From the NCBI GenBank assembly GCA_030445245.1, contig JAUCSD010000001.1:688671-752670 (forward strand): a stretch of DNA of 64,000 nucleotides, read 5' to 3'. Below, piece after piece: positions 52,644 through 61,347 of the stretch; positions within the stretch are counted from its first letter, which is position 1, and each line of letters starts with the position of its first letter. Source of the stretch: Candidatus Saccharimonadota bacterium. Its GTDB lineage: Bacteria > Patescibacteriota > Saccharimonadia > Saccharimonadales > Saccharimonadaceae. The notes under the pieces are model-generated. The model was given only the letters and a program-made list of their open reading frames with translations. It did no database searches and was not told the DNA's origin. The position numbers and the translations under genes were made by a program.

Positions 52644-54779
52644 CTTCTTTATTGGCAAACGGAACCCAAAAGTGCTGCCTTGATCTTCTACTGATTCGAA
52701 GAGCATTGTGCCCCCGTGGGCAAGAACAACTTTTTTCGCGAGAAACAACCCAACACCTGTACCATCGGGGCGTTGTTTGCGTGCATTTGTTGCTCTGAAG
52801 AACTTTGTGAATAGATGCGCCTGTTCAGCTTTTGGCACGCCTATGCCCGTGTCATATACTTGCAGGACGGCATAGCCAGCCTCAATAGATAGCTTAACAG
52901 TAATTGTCGTACCTTCTTCAGAATAATAGATTGCGTTATCAATAAAGTTCATAAGCACTTGGCGAATCTTACCTTCATCAATATAGAGTAATGGAAAATA
53001 TGATGGCGAATGGAAGTCAAGCTTTAAACCATGCGCCTGTGCCGTTGTCTGGAGACTATCTATTTCTTGCGCCGTGATCTTCGATAGATCGATTTGTCGT
53101 TGTTCGAGCATGAATTTGCCTGTTTGCAAGCGTGATACATTCAAAAAGTCACCAATCAAATGCACCATACGTTCGCTACTTGTGAATGCTTCGCTGAGCA
53201 GCTTCCGTTGAGTTGCCGTAATCCTACCGGCATCACCCTCGAGCACCATACTGATATAGCCCTTAACACTCGTGAGTGGCGTACGAAGTTGATGCGAAGC
53301 CATGCTCACAAATTCATCCTTAGCCTCGTCAAGACGCTGGAGTTGGGTATTACTAGCACGTAATTCCTTTGTAGCCTCTTCAATACGCTGTTGCAACGTA
53401 TTATTAAAATCTTGAATCTGTTCGAAACGAAGTGCATTTTGAATAGCCACCACAAGTTCATCTCGTGTGATGCGTAGTAAGTCAATATCGCGCTTACTGT
53501 ATGCACTGCCGCTCGTTTTATATCCAAAGAAGCAGTACCCCATTACGGCATCATGTGTCTCGAGTCGGGCAATGATTGATATATTCATTGCTTGCATCTT
53601 TTTGTATATAGTATCTGACTGTCCTTCATCCGCATCCAACACAACAATATCAGAAACGGTATGTAGGAGTTTCGTTGAAGAAAGCTCGTCAAAGTCGGGC
53701 ATACCTTTGCCTAGTGTGATAAATCTTTGTTTCTCATTATTAGTACCGTCTAAAAGCCATAGGCTGACATATTCAGGCTTCAAAACCTCCATGAGTATAG
53801 ATAACGAGCTATGTGCAAGCTTGTCAGTATTAGTAGAGCGAACGAGTACCGACGCGAGCTTATCTAGAACGTTTTTAGTGTCATAATCATCTTGATAGAA
53901 AATTGCACGCGTAATACGATTGAAAAATTGATGTAACGGTTGAACAAATAATATCAGTATGCCTACTACCACAGTCGATGTAGCGATTTGCGCAAAGTTT
54001 GGCGTAGTACCAACAACAAGGAATGAAGCTGCAACCGCAGTAAAACCATATAGACTGCTCGCGAATAATAACAATAGCAAATAGGCGATAAAACGGGCGA
54101 CTATGAGTCGAATATCAAATAATTGATATCTAATCATTCCGTAAGCAAAACTAGCGGTAAATATTAAAGCAAATATTGGTGATATGGAGACAAAAGCAGA
54201 GTTGTTAAAGGCAAGCACAAAAACAAAGTTAGTAAGCAGAAGAAGAGTAAAGGTAGCAATAATACCAATAAGCGCAGCTCGAATATATTCTCTCGACACA
54301 CCCTTCAGGCGGGCGAATCTTCGCATGAGGATATAGAGACTCAACCCTAGGGTTGTAAGGAGATACGGAATAAACGCCACCATACCAAATCCTGGCACAG
54401 GCTGAGGTTGTCCAGATCCATAATCAACACGAGTAAACAGCCACGGGCTAAGTGCTAAACAAAAAACAATGGACATCCATAGAGTCATGAATAAGGATAA
54501 TTTTTTGTAATAGGGTACACCCGTAGGAAATGTATTAGAGAGCAAGAGCAAAAACAAACACATGGTCGCTACTACTGCCATGACGATTCGAATCCACGTT
54601 AACTGATCAAAAAAAATGGGATGTAAAGAAATATAGTTTAAGGTCGCCCAGAATGCTAGTGTAACTGCAAAATAAGCAAAAAATCTGTTCAACTGTTTGT
54701 GAGGATTCTTCGCCACTACCAAGACTGCCAGCGCCAAGTTGCCGACAGACGATAGACTTACAATTATAAGCTCAAGCAT
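52599..54779 (-). CDS. Membrane sensor histidine kinase
   Basis: This 726-residue protein has about seven N-terminal membrane helices (1-230) and two more hydrophobic stretches near 230-285. A GAF-like domain (about 310-455), a coiled coil and the H box MASHQLRTPLTSVKGY (phospho-histidine near residue 495) follow, then a HATPase domain with DTGIGVPKAEQAHLFTKFFRA and GTGVGLFLAKKV. It would sense a membrane or small-molecule signal and phosphorylate a response regulator. The gene lies 44 nt downstream of the ThiF-like gene on the same strand. The nearest regulator is the CheY-like protein at 57710. Confidence 0.92.
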   Translation of the reverse strand: MLELIIVSLSSVGNLALAVLVVAKNPHKQLNRFFAYFAVTLAFWATLNYISLHPIFFDQLTWIRIVMAVVATMCLFLLLLSNTFPTGVPYYKKLSLFMTLWMSIVFCLALSPWLFTRVDYGSGQPQPVPGFGMVAFIPYLLTTLGLSLYILMRRFARLKGVSREYIRAALIGIIATFTLLLLTNFVFVLAFNNSAFVSISPIFALIFTASFAYGMIRYQLFDIRLIVARFIAYLLLLLFASSLYGFTAVAASFLVVGTTPNFAQIATSTVVVGILILFVQPLHQFFNRITRAIFYQDDYDTKNVLDKLASVLVRSTNTDKLAHSSLSILMEVLKPEYVSLWLLDGTNNEKQRFITLGKGMPDFDELSSTKLLHTVSDIVVLDADEGQSDTIYKKMQAMNISIIARLETHDAVMGYCFFGYKTSGSAYSKRDIDLLRITRDELVVAIQNALRFEQIQDFNNTLQQRIEEATKELRASNTQLQRLDEAKDEFVSMASHQLRTPLTSVKGYISMVLEGDAGRITATQRKLLSEAFTSSERMVHLIGDFLNVSRLQTGKFMLEQRQIDLSKITAQEIDSLQTTAQAHGLKLDFHSPSYFPLLYIDEGKIRQVLMNFIDNAIYYSEEGTTITVKLSIEAGYAVLQVYDTGIGVPKAEQAHLFTKFFRATNARKQRPDGTGVGLFLAKKVVLAHGGTMLFESVEDQGSTFGFRLPIKKLSAVPTKDVDKLDK

Positions 54780-54823
54780 TTACTTAAAAGAATACGACCT
54801 TTTGTCGCTGAATGCAAAGATGT

Positions 54824-56071
54824 TTATGTTAAACCTAACGCTTTCTCTATCATTTCTGTGGATTCTTTATGAAGCTGTCTGTACGCGTCAGTATCTTGGC
54901 TCTCGATAAGTTGTGCGTCCAAGGATATCATCGTTCGACCACTTTTGAGCTCCTCACCTAGAGCGATCTTTCGCACGGCGTATGCGATGACTGACCCAGC
55001 CATAATGGCAGTAGCTCCCAATTGAGGCTGGGTTGCAATCTCGCGTCCAATTTGCATAATTGATTCCTGGAGACGAAGTGGAGCGTTTCTCGGACCAATA
55101 ATAGCTACTGCGTACTTTAAGAATTCACGATTATCAACTTCCCTAGTTAGTAAGTCTTCTATTCCATCTACTAGTCCGTGGAAAAGAGGTAAGTTCGGAT
55201 CAAGATCGAATCGCTCAACATCAAGCATGACATTGTCACCGAGATCCGTGACCATAATGACAGGCAGTCGTCGTCGTCGCGCCTCGACGCGTAGCTGCAG
55301 CTTTATCATCAGATTATCAATTTCATCAACAACAACATGAATCGGCCAAGGTTGCTCAAAGAAATCGGTAATATTATCCACGGTAATATTACCTCCAAAG
55401 CGTTCGATAGTCATATAAGGATTCATTTCATATAACTTTCTAGCAATGATCAATGACTTAGACAGCCCAATATCACTCACGTTCGCGAGTACACGATTGA
55501 GGTTCGATCCGCTAATGACGGCACCATCCGCTAATTTCAATCGCTGCGAATAGCCACTGATACCTATGGCGAGAGCAGCGTTACTTCCAACACTCATTCC
55601 CGCACATGCCACATTGAACTTTTCTAGCAAATGCTGCTCTTCAGTGGTAATAAGATTACGATTACGCGTACTTCTTAGTTCCAAGAATTGTTCACGGGCA
55701 ATAACATGGACCAAGTTACCATTCCACGGGTAATACACCCATGCCCCTTTTTGCCAAGCGTGGCTGATTGCATGATGTGCTAAAAGCTCTTTCTCTAAGA
55801 TAATTATTTTATCTTCGTATGAAGATTGATATAGCCCCGGCTGACGACTCACTATCAGTTCGGCATATTGCTCGTCGTAATTATCAATTACACTTAGTAT
55901 ACGCTCAGACTCTATGAGATCAATCAACGCCTTCTCTGAGGCTTCTCCGGTCATTTTAATAACCTTCGGTTGCCAACTTTCCTCGTCCACGTGCGAACTC
56001 TTCGCCACGTTCTTGAGTTGCAGTGGCCAATTCAACGAGACATCAAGTGTGCTCAATTTTCCTTGTGCCAT
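54824..56071 (-). CDS. ThiF/E1-like adenylyltransferase family protein
   Basis: This 415-residue protein has about 150 N-terminal residues of no known fold, then a ThiF/E1 Rossmann domain: VACAGMSVGSNAALAIGISG (nucleotide loop, near 155), LADGAVISGSNLNRVL (Asp and Asn-Arg of the active site) and VVVDEIDNLMIKLQLRVEARRR. The CxxC zinc pairs and the catalytic cysteine of classical E1/MoeB proteins are not evident. It resembles the ThiF part of Rv1355c-like proteins without the nitroreductase part. Its ATG overlaps the stop of the PaaK-like gene (TAATG), so the two are translationally coupled and likely work in one pathway. Confidence 0.82.
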   Translation of the reverse strand: MAQGKLSTLDVSLNWPLQLKNVAKSSHVDEESWQPKVIKMTGEASEKALIDLIESERILSVIDNYDEQYAELIVSRQPGLYQSSYEDKIIILEKELLAHHAISHAWQKGAWVYYPWNGNLVHVIAREQFLELRSTRNRNLITTEEQHLLEKFNVACAGMSVGSNAALAIGISGYSQRLKLADGAVISGSNLNRVLANVSDIGLSKSLIIARKLYEMNPYMTIERFGGNITVDNITDFFEQPWPIHVVVDEIDNLMIKLQLRVEARRRRLPVIMVTDLGDNVMLDVERFDLDPNLPLFHGLVDGIEDLLTREVDNREFLKYAVAIIGPRNAPLRLQESIMQIGREIATQPQLGATAIMAGSVIAYAVRKIALGEELKSGRTMISLDAQLIESQDTDAYRQLHKESTEMIEKALGLT

Positions 56072-57531
56072 TACTCCTGCTCCTTCTTAGCCCAGCGATG
56101 TTTTACGCCACGAGCAAAGTAATTTGGATTTCCATATTCGATTAAACGAATCTTTGGCCTTACCTTATCTCCAACAGCCTCATGTAATTTACGAAATTCG
56201 CTATTAAGCGCAGGTACCGTATCATATATGGCAGTTTCAATAGCTAATTGTTTCTCGTCGGATGGTAAGACTCCCTTAGCTAATTCAATATTAACTTCAA
56301 ATGATTGATCCATTTTACTGTCGTTCGTTGTTCCCATCGTGAATTTTCCTGAAGCAATTGTTCGAGCTGCTGGCATAATAAGTGCAGCTTTTATATTTTC
56401 AGGATAGATATTCACTCCATATACCGTCACAGCAAAGTTCTTACGACCATTTAGATAAAGAAATGGCTGATTCCATTTTTGGATATCAACATCATTTTCA
56501 TCAGCGCTCTTAGCTACATAATCTCGAAGTGGCCGTATCATTTCTTCGTGTGTTACTACCCCACCTGTATCTTTTAAATTGTATCTTACGAGTGGTATGC
56601 CTGAATTTGACGTGACAACTAGCTCTTCGTCTACCTTTTCGAAATGACGTTTCAATGGATCAAATTGCACGATCGAGGGCAAGATCTCAGTGCCAAATAA
56701 CCGTCTAGCATCGACTGAATGCTCGTTGTAAGCTCGACGTACTAAAATCGACAGAGGTGTCTCGTAGCCAACCACCCCTATATCAGCGGCACCAAATATA
56801 TTAATTGAATCGAAGTAAGGATTCGCTGAACCAACCAATTCCAGCGTGTAATCACGCCATTCTTCGCTAAAAGATTCTCCTCCCATGAGTAGTTTCGTCT
56901 TTGTTTTCGACCAATCAATACCAGCGAGCGTTCCTTCGTCGATAATGTCTTTAGCAAAAGGAGGGTAGCCACCAAGAACAATCTGATCATACGAAGAGCC
57001 AAGACGCTTGATGAGATCTATGGCGTTTATTTTTTCAACACCTGGCGTTAGTACGCTAACTGGATTACCACGCCTAGCATAGTTAATAGACGACTCCATT
57101 AAGAGCGTTCCGGCAATCCATGTACCCATAGAAAAACAGAGAACAAGTAGTGTCTTCTTTTCGTTCATCTTGAGGGTGTCGTAAATGCGCGCAACCATTT
57201 CACTATCATCGATATCTTGGGATATACCACGCGGCCAAAAAGTTGGCGCTCCTGTCGAGCCAGAGCTAACAGAAATAATATCATTATTAAAAATGTCCCC
57301 ATCCAGACATAAATCTTTTAGAGGATACTGACCTACATAATTATCTTTATCAGTAATTGGAACATACTTTACAAAATCATCGTACGTTCTGATCTTTTCA
57401 TGTTCGATACCATGTTTATCGAGAAGATTCTTATACGCCGGCACTCTCGTAGCCATTGTACGAAATAGATCCAGAGCCATTTGCTCACTTTTTTCATTAA
57501 TCGTATCGTTATCCATATTGTTATTAGCCAA
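56071..57531 (-). CDS. Adenylate-forming enzyme, phenylacetate-CoA ligase (PaaK)-like
   Basis: This 486-residue protein has the ANL-superfamily motifs: VSSGSTGAPTFWPRG (phosphate loop, near 92), FGAADIGVVGYE (adenine site), VRYNLKDTGGV with the ribose-binding aspartate, and GRKNFAVTVYGVNIYPENIK leading into the small C-terminal domain. It should activate a carboxylic acid with ATP, giving an acyl-adenylate that may go to CoA, a protein or an amine. Its substrate is unknown. It overlaps the ThiF-like gene by 1 nt. The 178-nt gap upstream holds the divergent promoters shared with the response regulator. Confidence 0.85.
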   Translation of the reverse strand: MANNNMDNDTINEKSEQMALDLFRTMATRVPAYKNLLDKHGIEHEKIRTYDDFVKYVPITDKDNYVGQYPLKDLCLDGDIFNNDIISVSSGSTGAPTFWPRGISQDIDDSEMVARIYDTLKMNEKKTLLVLCFSMGTWIAGTLLMESSINYARRGNPVSVLTPGVEKINAIDLIKRLGSSYDQIVLGGYPPFAKDIIDEGTLAGIDWSKTKTKLLMGGESFSEEWRDYTLELVGSANPYFDSINIFGAADIGVVGYETPLSILVRRAYNEHSVDARRLFGTEILPSIVQFDPLKRHFEKVDEELVVTSNSGIPLVRYNLKDTGGVVTHEEMIRPLRDYVAKSADENDVDIQKWNQPFLYLNGRKNFAVTVYGVNIYPENIKAALIMPAARTIASGKFTMGTTNDSKMDQSFEVNIELAKGVLPSDEKQLAIETAIYDTVPALNSEFRKLHEAVGDKVRPKIRLIEYGNPNYFARGVKHRWAKKEQE

Positions 57532-57709
57532 GTCGTTCCTTCATATAACAGCCTATCTCCTTAACTTGATGTACACTATATAGTAAAGATACTTGTTTGA
57601 AAATATACGTATGTTATACGTATAAATAGAAGTTTATGCAAGTTAAGTTTATAGTGATAGTATAAAAAGTATTAATAAGTAAAGATAAAGAAATCCATAG
57701 ACATACAAT

Positions 57710-58081
57710 ATGACAAAGATAGCCATCATCGAAGACGATCCAGTTATTAACCAGATGTACCGCATGAAATTTGAAGCGGACGGATTTGAAGTGCAGATTG
57801 CCGATAATGGCAGACGTGGAGTCGCACTCGTTGAAAGCTTTCAGCCAGATCTTATCTTACTCGACCTTCAAATGCCTAGTATGAACGGCGCAGAAGCGCT
57901 CACTGCTATTCGCGCTCATGACTGGGGTAAAACTATCCCTGTTATTATTCTTACCAACCTTGGCGAAGAAGAGGCGCCGAAATCTCTTAAGACTCTTGGC
58001 ATCCATAGTTATATCGTCAAGGCCGACCTAACACCGCGCCAAGTAGTGAGTCGCGCTAAAGAGGCACTGAACCTCGTTTAG
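57710..58081 (+). CDS. CheY-like single-domain response regulator
   Basis: This 123-residue receiver domain only has the acidic pair D9-D10, phospho-acceptor D52 in LILLDLQMP, a threonine in ILTNLGEEE and the conserved lysine in YIVKADL. There is no output domain, so it signals by protein contact or phosphate transfer. It is divergent from the PaaK-like/ThiF-like/kinase string and is probably the partner of that kinase. It ends next to the convergent folD gene without a gap. Confidence 0.93.
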   Translation: MTKIAIIEDDPVINQMYRMKFEADGFEVQIADNGRRGVALVESFQPDLILLDLQMPSMNGAEALTAIRAHDWGKTIPVIILTNLGEEEAPKSLKTLGIHSYIVKADLTPRQVVSRAKEALNLV

Positions 58082-58903
58082 TTAAAGGAGTCGATTTCCC
58101 GCTGTCTGAGCGGCGGTAATCACATTGTCAAACAGTGCTGCGACCGTCAAAGGCCCAACACCACCCTTTTCTGGAGTAATAGTCAAATCATCGCGAGCAC
58201 GTACCGTCTCGTCAATATCGCCAACGATCAAGCCATCTTCGCTTGCCGTCCCCGCATCAACGACCGTACTCCCTATTGGAATCATTTCGGAGGTAATAAG
58301 ATGAGGCACTCCGGTAGCGGTGACAATGACATCACTTTGTCGTAATATACTGGCAATGTCTTCAGTATTTCGAGTCAATACAGTCACATCGAAACCACTC
58401 TCGCGCCACATATGAGCAAGTGGTCCTCCGACCAGACGACCATTGCCGACAATCGTAATCTTTTTAGCCTTCAATTCGATCGCATAACCGGCGAGAAGCC
58501 AGTTAATGGCTTTGGCGGTCGCACTATCAAACCGAGCATCAGGTCCTAGGCCATCAACATCTTTCTCTGGTGCAATAGTCTTAAGAATATCATCCGTATT
58601 ACTCGAGTCGTCAAGCGGAAGCTGGACCATTACTCCATGAACCTCAGGGTCATCGTTGAGCTTGGTGATAGCCTCGATCATATCTGTTTCATCGAGTGAC
58701 AGTACGATCGTTTCAATTAAGATATCGTCACCATATCTTCCTTTCATGCGAAGATATGTATCTATTACCGGTGAAGCTGTTTTGCTCTTGATAATCACGA
58801 GACGAGGCGATATATGTGCGCCCTGACGAAGCGCACGAACCTGTCGAGCTTGGCGCTCTTTAATATAACCAACTAATTCGGAACCGTTCAGTATTTTTGT
58901 CAT
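58082..58903 (-). CDS. folD: Methylenetetrahydrofolate dehydrogenase/cyclohydrolase
   Basis: This 273-residue protein has the catalytic lysine in TYLRMKGRYG, VQLPLDDSSNTDDIL, PEKDVDGLG, the NADP site TIVGNGRLVGGPLAHM and TPEKGGVGPLTVAAL (family PGGVGPMT). The PCTP block that usually follows the DVDG motif is replaced by ARFDSATAKAINWLL. It interconverts one-carbon folates. TAAAAT at 58912-58917 is 8 nt before the ATG. Confidence 0.93.
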   Translation of the reverse strand: MTKILNGSELVGYIKERQARQVRALRQGAHISPRLVIIKSKTASPVIDTYLRMKGRYGDDILIETIVLSLDETDMIEAITKLNDDPEVHGVMVQLPLDDSSNTDDILKTIAPEKDVDGLGPDARFDSATAKAINWLLAGYAIELKAKKITIVGNGRLVGGPLAHMWRESGFDVTVLTRNTEDIASILRQSDVIVTATGVPHLITSEMIPIGSTVVDAGTASEDGLIVGDIDETVRARDDLTITPEKGGVGPLTVAALFDNVITAAQTAGNRLL

Positions 58904-58959
58904 TATGTTCTATTTTACCATCGTGTTAAACTAAAACCCAAGATAACAAGGAGAAACAC

Positions 58960-59457
58960 ATGAATTTCGTATCATTATTTGCACAGTCCTATTATTACCC
59001 TCAAGACGTTGCCACGCCTGATAGCGCGACCTCAGCTGGAATAGCTATCTTTTTTTTCTTGTTTATGTTCGCGACTATAGTTATATCCTATGCGATTACC
59101 TCTTTTCTATTCAGCCGAATTTTTAAAAAAGCTGGCGTAGAAAGCTGGAAAGCATGGGTTCCTGTTTATAGTAGTTGGATCCTTCTCGAATTAGGTGGGC
59201 AAAAAGGTTATTGGGCCGTACTCGCACTTATTCCCGTTGTTAATATCGCATCAGTTATATTTATGTTTATTGCCATGTACCATATTGGTCTCAATTTCGG
59301 CAAAGAAGGCGTATTCGTACTGCTCGCTATTCTCCTTCCAATTGTATGGTGTATCTGGCTGGCATTCGATAATTCTATATGGAAAGGACCTAACCCTCTC
59401 AAAGCTCAACCCGCGCAAGCTGAAAATAATTCCGACGCCTCAGTTAATCCAAGCTGA
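58960..59457 (+). CDS. DUF5684-like membrane protein
   Basis: This 165-residue protein has four hydrophobic segments and the block KKAGVESWKAWVPVYSSWILLELGGQKGYWAVLALIPVVN, typical of DUF5684 proteins that are common in small Gram-positive and CPR genomes. A polar tail rich in Q, A, N and S follows. AAGGAG stands about 7 nt before the ATG. Function is unknown; some relatives are fused to signal peptidases. Confidence 0.78.
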   Translation: MNFVSLFAQSYYYPQDVATPDSATSAGIAIFFFLFMFATIVISYAITSFLFSRIFKKAGVESWKAWVPVYSSWILLELGGQKGYWAVLALIPVVNIASVIFMFIAMYHIGLNFGKEGVFVLLAILLPIVWCIWLAFDNSIWKGPNPLKAQPAQAENNSDASVNPS

Positions 59458-59581
59458 GGAATAGTGTTGCGCTAAATCCCTTTTACATATTTGCATATCG
59501 CTATTTATACATACCTGCTAGTATGAGGAAAGAAGACAAGCATAAGTATTGTTAATTTAAAAAAACGGACGGGGATAAGTA

Positions 59582-60460
59582 ATGGGCATAAGAAAAATCA
59601 GCACGTATTCAGTCGCGGGTATATTATCTTTAGCCATCGTAGTAGGTCTTACTGCACAGGTTATGGCTGCAACAAAAGTTAACCTAGGTACTGCAGCTAA
59701 CTTTGCTGTTCTTGCAGGAACCGCCGTAACAAACATTCCTACTTCAGTCATTACGGGTGATGTCGGACTAAGCCCTGCATCTGGAAGTAATTATGCCGGC
59801 CTAACTCAAGCTCAAGTTACTGGTACTATCTTTGCAGTAGACGGCGCAGGACCTGGCGGATCTGTTAATAATCCTGGGTTACTAACGATAGCTAAAAATG
59901 ACCTTACCGCAGCCTACATTGAAGCAGCTGGGCAAACCCCAACTCAAACATTTGTAGCCGGAGACAATCAACTTGGTGGACAGTCACTTACCGCAGGCGT
60001 CTACGCCTTTGGTCACGCCACTTCAGCGAACATAACCGCTGCAAATCCACTTATCCTTAACGGTCAAGGTAACCCAGACGCTGTCTTTGTTTTCCAGGCA
60101 TCATCAGACCTCATTACCGCTTCAGGTAGCGTAGTTCAGCTTATAAATGGTGCACAAGCTTGTAACGTTTTCTGGCAGGTTACGAGCTCGACAACACTTG
60201 GCACAAACTCGACATTCGTCGGAACAATCATGTCTCTTACTACCGCCACAATGGCCACCGGTGCTAGTCTCCAAGGTAGGATCCTATCTCGTAACGGCGC
60301 AGTCAATCTTAGTTCCAATACAATTACTCGTCCAACAACGTGTACTACAACGAGTGGTGGCACTGGCGGTTCTGGTTCTGGTGGCTCAACAGTACCTGGC
60401 GTGCCAAACACAAGCCGTAGTTCTTCTATGTTGCCTCGCGCATTCCCAGCTTCACTATAG
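59582..60460 (+). CDS. Secreted DUF3494 ice-binding-like protein
   Basis: This 292-residue protein has a signal peptide (about residues 1-30, ending VMAATK) and a DUF3494 beta-helix domain (about 30-255): NLGTAANFAVLAGTAVTNIPTSVITGDVGLSP, SLTAGVYAFGHATSANIT, GNPDAVFVFQASSDLIT, NVFWQVTSSTTLGTNSTFVGTIMS and GRILSRNGAVNLSSNTI. Proteins of this family bind ice or act as surface adhesins. The C-terminus is a Gly/Ser linker and a short tail (PGVPNTSR) that looks like a degraded cell-wall sorting region without a final helix. It has its own terminator. Confidence 0.88.
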   Translation: MGIRKISTYSVAGILSLAIVVGLTAQVMAATKVNLGTAANFAVLAGTAVTNIPTSVITGDVGLSPASGSNYAGLTQAQVTGTIFAVDGAGPGGSVNNPGLLTIAKNDLTAAYIEAAGQTPTQTFVAGDNQLGGQSLTAGVYAFGHATSANITAANPLILNGQGNPDAVFVFQASSDLITASGSVVQLINGAQACNVFWQVTSSTTLGTNSTFVGTIMSLTTATMATGASLQGRILSRNGAVNLSSNTITRPTTCTTTSGGTGGSGSGGSTVPGVPNTSRSSSMLPRAFPASL

Positions 60461-60486
60461 AAAACTCTACTGCTTTCTAAACATAG

Positions 60487-60522
60487 AAAGAGCGACACAA
60501 AACCGTGTTGCTCTTTTTGTTT
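60487..60522 (+). terminator. Terminator after the DUF3494 gene
   Basis: AAAGAGC..ACAC pairs with GTGT..GCTCTTT and TTTTTGTTTT follows. Confidence 0.85.
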
Positions 60523-60582
60523 TATCAATTTAATTTATTCAGACTTATAGAGAATAGCTGTATCGTTCAGAAAAGGTACAGC

Positions 60583-61317
60583 TTATTTGCTAGAGCTGAG
60601 AATGAACGATCTAAAGACTAAGTTCCATTTCGGTTCAACATCGTGCAGTGATTCAGGGTGACATTGCACGCCAATAGCGTAAGAATCGTCGTGACTTTCA
60701 ATTGCCTCGATGATACCATCTTCTGCCCAGGCCGAAGCTTGTATGCCCTCACCGAGCACTTTGAATGCCTGATGGTGATGCGTATTAGCATTAATAGTGT
60801 TTGAGTGAATGATGTCTGCAAAGCATGAGGACTCATCCACTTTAAGTGCATGTGCTAAATGCTCCAGATCCTGTAGTTTAGTCGAGATATCATGATCGCT
60901 GGCAGCTGGCAAATCAGTAGGTATGTTTTGGTAGAGTGAACCACCCTGCAAGGCGTTCCATAGTTGGGCACCGCGACAGATGCCAAGCATCGGCTTTTTA
61001 TCTCGAAGCGTCCACTTAAGTAGCGTCATTTCAATATCATCTCGTCTGTCGGAAACATCCGTCGTATATTCCGTAGCCTCTTCACCGTACAGCTTCGGAT
61101 TGATATCGTTACCACCAGCAAATAAGATGCCATCTAACTTAGCATACAATTGCTTAAGCGTATCCATGTCGCTCGTTATTGGAATTAATACCGGTACCCC
61201 ACCAGCACGAATAACGGCATCACTATAGGTGTAGCTTTGACCATATGCTTGAGGCGACCAAGCACTCGTTAGATTGTATATTTCTCCTGTAGTAATGCCA
61301 ATGAGAGGTTTCATCAT
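60583..61317 (-). CDS. Peptidase C26 / gamma-glutamyl hydrolase (PuuD-like)
   Basis: This 244-residue class I amidotransferase-fold hydrolase shows ILFAGGNDINPKLYG, the nucleophile cysteine in LGICRGAQLWNAL and VQCHPESLHD (His and Glu). It would cut gamma-glutamyl amide bonds, as in PuuD or folate polyglutamate hydrolases. It begins 30 nt after the DUF1028 gene and is probably co-transcribed with it. Confidence 0.9.
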   Translation of the reverse strand: MMKPLIGITTGEIYNLTSAWSPQAYGQSYTYSDAVIRAGGVPVLIPITSDMDTLKQLYAKLDGILFAGGNDINPKLYGEEATEYTTDVSDRRDDIEMTLLKWTLRDKKPMLGICRGAQLWNALQGGSLYQNIPTDLPAASDHDISTKLQDLEHLAHALKVDESSCFADIIHSNTINANTHHHQAFKVLGEGIQASAWAEDGIIEAIESHDDSYAIGVQCHPESLHDVEPKWNLVFRSFILSSSK

Positions 61318-61347
61318 CTAATCATACCAAAAACTGAGGAATTCTTT

